The notes beneath the pieces were generated by a model that saw only the letters and a list, made by a program, of their open reading frames with translations, was not told where the DNA came from and ran no database searches. A DNA stretch of 20,911 nt from Lachnospira sp. UBA5912 (GTDB lineage: Bacteria; Bacillota; Clostridia; Lachnospirales; Lachnospiraceae): the NCBI GenBank assembly GCA_002435585.1, contig DJDY01000002.1, forward strand, positions 16,314-37,224. The letters are read 5' to 3'. Made by a program: the position numbers and the translations under genes. Shown here one piece after another: positions 15,845-20,911 of the stretch (its first letter is position 1; each line of letters opens with the position of its first letter).

Positions 15845-15894
15845 GTAAAAATGTACCAGAATGAGAAAAGAAAAGCAATAATTTAGCCATAATA

Positions 15895-15985
15895 TTGTTA
15901 AAATAATAACAAACTTGCAAAATATTACATCAACAGATACAACTTTTTACATTTGCAAAATATCGTAAAATTAATGTGTTATAAT
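15895..15985 (+). promoter_or_regulatory. Peptide gene 2 promoter with LytTR-like direct repeat
   Basis: An exact positional copy of the first promoter, offset by 734 bp: palindrome 15895-15912, TTACAT at 15925 and 15947 (22-bp period), extended -10 TGtTATAAT ending at 15985. Only about 7 of 132 bases differ from the first copy, none of them in the TTACAT boxes or the -10. Confidence 0.65.
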
Positions 15986-16049
15986 GCATTACATAGTAAT
16001 TCGCCGGCGGAATTCTATATAACAATTTTAAATTATGGAGGTACTTAGA

Positions 16050-16481
16050 ATGATAAACAGAAAATTATCAAGTAAGATTATTACAGGATTATTTGCTGTG
16101 ATGGTTAGTATTGCAGGTGTACAGGGAGTTACAGCATATGCAAGTAACTATACTGATACAAAATTTGAGTTTAGTTTTGAATACGGTAATACATGTGAAA
16201 CTGGAGTCAGGGCCAAAGAGGATACAAGCTCAGTATATATTTATTGTACACAAAACGAAGGCGATGATTGTGGTTTTAATGCTTACGCTTATGGATGCGA
16301 TAGTTATGGTAGAGATGGAAGTGAATGTAAGAGTAATGGATACTCTATATATTATGGTACCGTGTGTAAAATGATAAATTATATAAAAGAAGATGGCAAA
16401 AATTATGCCTATATAAAAGGTGACCTTAAGGCTTATGATGCCGTCTATTATGGAGGTTTATGGAGTCCCGACTCTATCTAG
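16050..16481 (+). CDS. Secreted cysteine-rich small protein 2 (bacteriocin-like)
   Basis: 143 residues. The start is ATG 16050, matching copy 1 and placed after GGAGG; an in-frame ATG at 16035 overlaps that site and is rejected. It has the same signal peptide (cleavage after Ala31) and the same C-terminus GLWSPDSI. The two proteins are about 84 % identical overall, but most changes fall in the mature part (S/T, E/S, Y/N, N/S, A/D, R/G, KR/VC and others). This copy has six cysteines (49, 66, 74, 83, 93, 106), enough for three disulfides, and may be the better-folded form. It is followed at 33 bp by the lipoprotein gene, so it is the first gene of the transporter operon. Family placement is as for copy 1. 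Confidence 0.8.
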   Translation: MINRKLSSKIITGLFAVMVSIAGVQGVTAYASNYTDTKFEFSFEYGNTCETGVRAKEDTSSVYIYCTQNEGDDCGFNAYAYGCDSYGRDGSECKSNGYSIYYGTVCKMINYIKEDGKNYAYIKGDLKAYDAVYYGGLWSPDSI

Positions 16482-16514
16482 TCTTCGAGTAGCACAAAAA
16501 GGTGAGGTATATAT

Positions 16515-17384
16515 ATGAAAAAAATCATAATACTGCTGATGGCTTCATTGACAATAGCCATAACTGGCTGTGGAAAGAAGAGTGTTGATGATATATATTC
16601 AATGATGGATGAGAGTGATAGTATGCAGGATGCTGCTACACAAAGTTCTGACTCTGATAAATATAAGAAAAGCATTAAATCAGAAGGTTATAAGGAATGT
16701 GTTAATGATGTACCCGAACTTATAGAGCAGGGTAATGCAGTTACAGTAACATTACAAGGTAATGATAAGGACACTTTAACATTGCGTGTAGACGATGTGC
16801 TGGCATGTGACAATATAAGTGCATTGAAGCAATTAACATCAGAGAATGCATATAATAATTTAGTGAATTATGCCTTATACAAGGATAATAATGATTTTAT
16901 CGCTGAGGATGGCAGTATTACAGAAAGTGAAAGAGGAATAAAAAGAAAAGCGGTATGCGTTAAGCTTGGAGTAACTAATAATGATAATGATAGCTATATA
17001 TTAAGCCCAGCAGCTTTTATGTTATATGACCTGCGTGATATAAAAGAAGATGGTACATTTCAATATCAGAGATTAGAAGGAAGATTTGCATATACAGATG
17101 TACCAGATGGATGGAAATATAAGTCATCCGATAAGGTTACATTACAACCGCATGAAGAAAGAGAGATTGTTTTAATATTCTTTGTAGAAACAGAGTGGAT
17201 TGATAGTGGCGTGAGGTTAAATGATAATGGCAATTGGACATACGTAGATATTAAAACAGGTGGTTCGTCATTTAATAATATTTATATGACAACTTCATTT
17301 GCTGAGGTCAGTGGTGTGAATGTAAAAGAGGGATTAGCAGCTAATAAGGCATTGCTGCAATTAAACATCATGGATACAGATTAA
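16515..17384 (+). CDS. Lipoprotein with DUF4352-like beta-sandwich region
   Basis: A 289-residue protein. A type II signal peptide ends in the lipobox AITGC with Cys19 as the lipidated residue, so the protein is anchored to the outer face of the membrane. A Ser/Asp-rich linker (about 25-60) follows. The body has alternating beta strands, including AVCVKLGVTNNDNDSYILSP and VTLQPHEEREIVLIFFVETE. This 'conserved interaction strand, then residue-capped effector strand' pattern is typical of DUF4352/DUF5067-type immunoglobulin-like lipoproteins. It starts 33 bp after peptide gene 2 with GGTGAGG as ribosome binding site. Membrane lipoproteins beside a secreted toxin-like gene are often self-immunity proteins; that role is inferred from context only. 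Confidence 0.78.
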   Translation: MKKIIILLMASLTIAITGCGKKSVDDIYSMMDESDSMQDAATQSSDSDKYKKSIKSEGYKECVNDVPELIEQGNAVTVTLQGNDKDTLTLRVDDVLACDNISALKQLTSENAYNNLVNYALYKDNNDFIAEDGSITESERGIKRKAVCVKLGVTNNDNDSYILSPAAFMLYDLRDIKEDGTFQYQRLEGRFAYTDVPDGWKYKSSDKVTLQPHEEREIVLIFFVETEWIDSGVRLNDNGNWTYVDIKTGGSSFNNIYMTTSFAEVSGVNVKEGLAANKALLQLNIMDTD

Positions 17385-17390
17385 CAGGTT

Positions 17391-17427
17391 ATGGCAGTTG
17401 TACTTACATAGTTAGTATGACTGCCAT
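17391..17427 (+). terminator. Attenuator-like hairpin between the lipoprotein and permease genes
   Basis: ATGGCAGT (17391-17398) pairs perfectly with ACTGCCAT (17420-17427), with TACT/AGTA inside, followed by TAGTTTATT. It sits in an 87-bp operon gap and could end part of the transcripts, giving more peptide and lipoprotein than permease. Confidence 0.5.
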
Positions 17428-17471
17428 TAGTTTATTAAAATTAAAATAGATGATATTAAGGTGGAAGAAGT

Positions 17472-18296
17472 ATGAAACAGATGCTTAAAATAGAAATGGA
17501 AAGGGCGTTTAGGGGCACTGCACTTAAAGTTGCTCTGGCTATAGGGATGATTATATGTGTATTGCAGTTCGTTATACAGGTTATACCTGCGGCTGATAAT
17601 CCTTTGGAATATTATGTTCCAATGAGTCTTGCTATACCGGTCAATGTGCATAATACATGGATAGGAGGCTGGTATAATATGTATTATACATTGTATATAA
17701 GGCTGATACCATTGCTGGCGGTAATACCATATGCAGTTACATTCTATACGGATAATAAAAAAGGAATAGTCAGAAATTATTATGTCAGAACCAAAAAGAT
17801 TAATTATCTGCTTGCTAAGCTTATTGCAGTATTTTTAACAGGTGGTTTTGTCGCAACAATTCCGCTTCTGCTAAATCTTATAGCAACATCGGCAGTTCTT
17901 CCGTCAATTATAGGTATTAATGGAACTATTAGCTGTAATGCCAATGGAATGTGGTCATACATATGGTATTCACATCCATATGTATATTATTTTATGTATT
18001 TAATTCTTCAATATATATGCGCTGGATTACTTGCAACAATATCTCTGGTGATATCCCAGTGGGTTAATAACAGTTTTATAGTGCTGCTGTTTCCTATAGT
18101 ACTATGTGAATTCCTTAATGCTGTTACGAACTGGTCATCTAACAGAGCATTAAGAGGAATGGCTGCATATAAGCTGCTTAGTATTGAACAGCTATTACCT
18201 AATTACTGGCAGAGTTATGTGCTATTTATTTTAATTATTATTGCATTTGATGTTGTATTTTATTTGTGGAGAGGTGTTAAGAATGACACATTATAA
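17472..18296 (+). CDS. ABC-2-like membrane permease 1
   Basis: A 274-residue hydrophobic protein with about six membrane helices. The first follows a short cytoplasmic start (MKQMLKIEMERAFRG, as in ABC-2 permeases). A long extracytoplasmic loop (about 40-75) comes next, then paired helices around LIPLLAVIPYAVTFY, LIAVFLTGGFVATIPLLLNL, YVYYFMYLILQYICAGLLAT and FIVLLFPIVL, and a last helix near the C-terminus. The motif DNKKGIVRNYYVRTKKINYLLAK between helices 2 and 3 corresponds to the coupling region of ABC-2 permeases (RGxxxNxxxR...K-type). It probably transports or protects against the secreted protein as part of an ABC complex whose ATPase is not in this window. It overlaps the next gene by 14 bp, showing translational coupling. 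Confidence 0.75.
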   Translation: MKQMLKIEMERAFRGTALKVALAIGMIICVLQFVIQVIPAADNPLEYYVPMSLAIPVNVHNTWIGGWYNMYYTLYIRLIPLLAVIPYAVTFYTDNKKGIVRNYYVRTKKINYLLAKLIAVFLTGGFVATIPLLLNLIATSAVLPSIIGINGTISCNANGMWSYIWYSHPYVYYFMYLILQYICAGLLATISLVISQWVNNSFIVLLFPIVLCEFLNAVTNWSSNRALRGMAAYKLLSIEQLLPNYWQSYVLFILIIIAFDVVFYLWRGVKNDTL

Positions 18297-18849
18297 TAAA
18301 AAGAAGATGATAAAATTAGCAGGCGGCATAATAATATTGATTGCAGTAGTCATAATATGGGCTGTTAATTTTATTGATGTAAATAAAAGATTTCCTAAAG
18401 CGGTGCAAGAGATATATCATATTGGAGAAAGTCTTGAATATAGAAATTTTACAATAAATGTAAATGATATTTCGTATATTTTAGCAGATGAGGCAAAAGA
18501 AAAGTATGGCATAGAAGGAAAAGATGACTTTGAATATTTTGTTATAAGTATGAATGTTACTAGTGAAAGTGATGTAACAGAAAATCTGGAAAAAGCGATA
18601 GGACAGTATATTGGTTTAGAGGCATATCCAATAGGATATAGTAATCAAGGTACGATAATTGAAGATGGAAAAGAAGATATCAATATTGAACCGAAGGAAA
18701 GCAAGGATGTAATAATTTATTTTGTTATCACCAATGGAATGGTAAGAGAAGACAGGAGAGAACTGTTTAAAAAATCGGATATATATTTAGATTTTTCTAA
18801 TTATCCCGTTCATAAGGCCGTACTCTTTGAAGATGTAAAAGGTTTTTAA
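18283..18849 (+). CDS. DUF5028-like membrane-anchored protein
   Basis: 188 residues from ATG 18283, placed 8 nt after GGAGAGG within the end of the permease gene; longer upstream starts have no ribosome binding site. One N-terminal helix (about 10-30: IKLAGGIIILIAVVIIWAV) anchors an extracytoplasmic beta-rich domain. It begins NKRFPKAVQEIYHIGESLEYRNFTINVND and ends NYPVHKAVLFEDVKGF. The opening pattern (KxFPxP..E.Y..gE.leyxxf.i.V) resembles DUF5028, small anchored proteins seen beside ABC permeases in Lachnospiraceae; this is from memory. The domain parallels that of the lipoprotein two genes upstream. A second, nearly lost copy of its 3' end lies at 15776-15844. Accessory transport or immunity function is inferred from context. 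Confidence 0.7.
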   Translation: MTHYNKKKMIKLAGGIIILIAVVIIWAVNFIDVNKRFPKAVQEIYHIGESLEYRNFTINVNDISYILADEAKEKYGIEGKDDFEYFVISMNVTSESDVTENLEKAIGQYIGLEAYPIGYSNQGTIIEDGKEDINIEPKESKDVIIYFVITNGMVREDRRELFKKSDIYLDFSNYPVHKAVLFEDVKGF

Positions 18850-18944
18850 ATTAACATTCAGGAGCGGTTGTTCATCATATAAGACAGTACTTGTAAAAAT
18901 AGAGGAACCAGGATGAAATATAGTCAGAACGGAGGTAAGTGATT

Positions 18945-19703
18945 ATGAAAAGGTTAGTAGATTTATTGAGAATAAATGAAGTCAGATTTACGGCTATAAT
19001 ACTGTCGGTTATGACAATTGCTGCTTTGATTAGCTCAAAGGGTAATCTTATGTCCGGAGGGGCTGTGCCATGTATATATGATATATATCTGTTAGGGGTG
19101 ATGTATATGGTGTCAACATTCTGTGTGCCATTTGTACTTTTTTATATATTATTTGTAGAAAGGTATAATCAAAGACCAATGCAGGTTATCCGCGAAGGGA
19201 GTGTGAGTAATGTATGGAAAAGAAGTGTTGTTGACTTGCTTATTTTAACAGTATTTTTTACATTATATGTATTCATATTGACAACAATAGCAGGACTGGT
19301 GTTCACGGATAGGTTTTATAACTGGAATGAATTAAACAGCCGCTGTGTAGCATGGAGTGGCAGGATATGTGAGGAACAGCCTTCATTTGTATTACTTCTT
19401 ATATCATACATAGTGGAAACCTTTGAAACATTTCTTGTCACTGGTATTGTTATGCTCGGAGTATCGTGGTGTACGAATAAGGAGTGGACAGGATATCTGG
19501 CATCAATAGCATTAATAACAGTTGATAAGGCAGGTGTGTGTGACGGGGTTATATTTACAAGATACTATATATCAGGCGGAGTTTATAAGAAGGGGCTAAG
19601 TATAAGTACTAATATTATATATCCGTTGCTGGCTGCTATTATAGTGTTTGCTCTTGTAAATGTGTTAGTCAGATTTAAAAAGAAGGAATTTCTGGGGTCG
19701 TGA
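18945..19703 (+). CDS. ABC-2-like membrane permease 2
   Basis: About 252 residues from ATG 18945, 9 nt after GGAGG; an in-frame GTG at 18939 is too close to that site. About six membrane helices: FTAIILSVMTIAALISS, an extended VYDIYLLGVMYMVSTFCVPFVLFYILF region, SVVDLLILTVFFTLYVFIL, FVLLLISYIVETFETFLVTG, WTGYLASIALITVDKA and YPLLAAIIVFALVNVLV. The basic coupling-like stretch RYNQRPMQVIREGSVSNVWKR follows the second helix. The family is distant from permease 1 but the layout is the same. A 95-bp gap separates it from the DUF5028-like gene; part of that gap resembles the sequence after the DUF5028-like remnant at 15.85 kb. Confidence 0.72.
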   Translation: MKRLVDLLRINEVRFTAIILSVMTIAALISSKGNLMSGGAVPCIYDIYLLGVMYMVSTFCVPFVLFYILFVERYNQRPMQVIREGSVSNVWKRSVVDLLILTVFFTLYVFILTTIAGLVFTDRFYNWNELNSRCVAWSGRICEEQPSFVLLLISYIVETFETFLVTGIVMLGVSWCTNKEWTGYLASIALITVDKAGVCDGVIFTRYYISGGVYKKGLSISTNIIYPLLAAIIVFALVNVLVRFKKKEFLGS

Positions 19704-19769
19704 TGTTATGATATGATAGGGATTAACAGCAGCTTAAATATACCTTGGTAAGTGGGAGGTGTGACGTAT

Positions 19770-20630
19770 ATGCATATGTTTATGTTGCAGATAAAGTACG
19801 ATATAAGAGAAGGAATAGTACAGCAGTGGAAGAAATATGCGGTGCTTTGTGTGGTATATATAGCCTGTATTATACATTTTATAATGCTGTGCAGGGCAAA
19901 CAGGCATATAGATACATATACATGTGGTGATATGGTTATGTGGATGTTTGATGGTGTTAAGAAGTTTGATGCAGGTGCTAGAAATAATGTTGACATATCA
20001 TCTGTATATATACTTCCTAACATATTTATAGCCTATATTATAGGCAATTATGTCATAAAAGACCTATATGGGTATGGTAAGGACATACTTATAAGGACTG
20101 GAAGCCGTATTAAATGGTGGCTTAGCAAGTGCATATGGTGTGTCTTGACCTCCTGTATGTGTTATGCAATGTTATATGTCATTATTATTATAGCAGGTAT
20201 ATGTACGGGTGGTTTTACATTTGTACCAACGAAAGAGGTATGCTATTCACTTCTTCATATGGATAAGCAGCTTATTATTGATAATCCTAATCTGACAGGG
20301 CTTATGGCAAGTATGATGGTTATGAGCCTTGTAATGACTATAACCTTTGGCATTATCCAGATTGCTGTGGGACTTATCGTTTCACCTACAATCTCATATA
20401 TTATAGTTGTGTCGTTTCTGGTTGTAGGGGCATTTTCTGATAATCCGCTTGTTATATCTATATATTGTATGGCGCTTAGAAGCGGAATGTACAGTCCGGG
20501 CGGTTACAATATGTGGCTTGGACTTCTTATTATGGCAGTGATAATAATGTGCTGCATAATTGCCGGTACATTGTATGCACGCAGGATGGACATAATAAGT
20601 AAAAAGCAGGAATGGCAGAATCCGGAATAA
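19770..20630 (+). CDS. ABC-2-like membrane permease 3
   Basis: About 286 residues from ATG 19770, behind GGGAGG at 10 nt; GTG codons at 19752 and 19761 lie in or too near that site. Six or seven predicted helices, including YAVLCVVYIACIIHFIMLC, IYILPNIFIAYIIGNYVI, CVLTSCMCYAMLYVIIIIAG, LMASMMVMSLVMTITFGIIQ, ISYIIVVSFLVVGAF and the C-terminal IMAVIIMCCIIAGTLYARRM. The segment DLYGYGKDILIRTGSRIKWWLSKC is the coupling-type stretch (RxGSRxxWxxxK) of ABC-2-like permeases. It is the last gene of the cluster, and no ATPase follows within the window. Confidence 0.72.
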   Translation: MHMFMLQIKYDIREGIVQQWKKYAVLCVVYIACIIHFIMLCRANRHIDTYTCGDMVMWMFDGVKKFDAGARNNVDISSVYILPNIFIAYIIGNYVIKDLYGYGKDILIRTGSRIKWWLSKCIWCVLTSCMCYAMLYVIIIIAGICTGGFTFVPTKEVCYSLLHMDKQLIIDNPNLTGLMASMMVMSLVMTITFGIIQIAVGLIVSPTISYIIVVSFLVVGAFSDNPLVISIYCMALRSGMYSPGGYNMWLGLLIMAVIIMCCIIAGTLYARRMDIISKKQEWQNPE

Positions 20631-20911
20631 ATTATATTTATAGTTAAAGTAAAAATGTTCTTTAAAATTACGAATAAAATATATGCCAGTTTAACTTTTT
20701 TTCTATGCTCATTTAAAAATTTTTGAATGAAATTAAGACATTTTTATAGGCCGTTTTTATATGAAATGTGGGTAAAATGATGTAAAAAGCACAAAAAAAC
20801 GTTAAAAATTCCTCAAATAACAAAAGTGCGTAAACCTAGTATTTATGCGGCTTCACAGGAATATTTTGCCGCCGGAAAACAAAAAAATAAAAAAAATCAA
20901 AAAAAGTTGAA
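20631..20911 (+). other. Gene-free, A-rich stretch at the window end with nested inverted repeats
   Basis: No credible gene. A near-perfect 20-bp palindrome lies at 20710-20729 (CATTtAAAAATTTTTgAATG). ATTCCT (20808-20813) pairs with AGGAAT (20857-20862) and encloses GCGTAAA/TTTATGC (20828-20848). A competing GCGGC/GCCGC pair spans 20847-20872. It could be the 3' end of the permease operon or the structured leader of a gene beyond the window. Confidence 0.4.

Noticed and set aside
20820..20875. Possible c-di-GMP riboswitch (GCGTAAACC near the window end)
   Set aside because: The GEMM-I core and tetraloop/receptor are absent; only a superficial resemblance.

Overview
The window is AT-rich, low-GC Firmicutes DNA. 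Three things point to a spore-forming member of the Lachnospiraceae (Clostridium cluster XIVa): a YyaC-type sporulation protein, strong GGAGG ribosome binding sites throughout, and a block of membrane-anchored proteins (FHA, LysM, DUF5711, CvpA) typical of that family. The genus cannot be fixed from sequence alone. I see no rRNA, tRNA, CRISPR array or complete insertion sequence.

Region 1 (1-8.8 kb) is mostly housekeeping. It holds the 3' part of a membrane FHA-domain gene, a short Rpn-nuclease C-terminal remnant, a flavodoxin-like/SCP2-like fusion, a reverse-strand orphan histidine kinase, a HIT hydrolase, an aconitase, a coiled-coil membrane protein of unknown role, and a convergent yyaC-like gene. 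The kinase-HIT intergenic stretch carries an 82-nt element that recurs at 87 % identity near 10.75 kb, followed by stacked hairpins and an intrinsic terminator that serves no obvious gene.

Region 2 (9.2-13.0 kb) is an envelope-associated run: a protein with a degenerate JAMM/MPN-like domain, one membrane helix and a C-terminal LysM; a DUF5711-type membrane-anchored beta-propeller; and a CvpA-family membrane protein. Several long inverted repeats sit in the leaders and gaps.

Region 3 (13.1-20.6 kb) is the most interesting part. A LytTR response regulator and an AgrC-like GHKL kinase come first. Two tandem copies of a small secreted cysteine-rich protein ending in WSPDSI follow, each with its own near-identical promoter. 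These promoters have an extended -10, no -35, and a TTACAT direct repeat with a 22-bp period, which is the geometry expected for a LytTR activator. Then come a lipoprotein, three multi-pass ABC-2-like membrane proteins and a DUF5028-like anchored protein. Between the two peptide genes lies the last 20 codons of a second DUF5028-like gene, the scar of a larger tandem duplication that later lost its middle. The cluster looks like a two-component-controlled export, immunity or bacteriocin-like system (lactococcin-972/DUF2712-like in style). No ABC ATPase is encoded in the window. The last 280 bases hold no gene.
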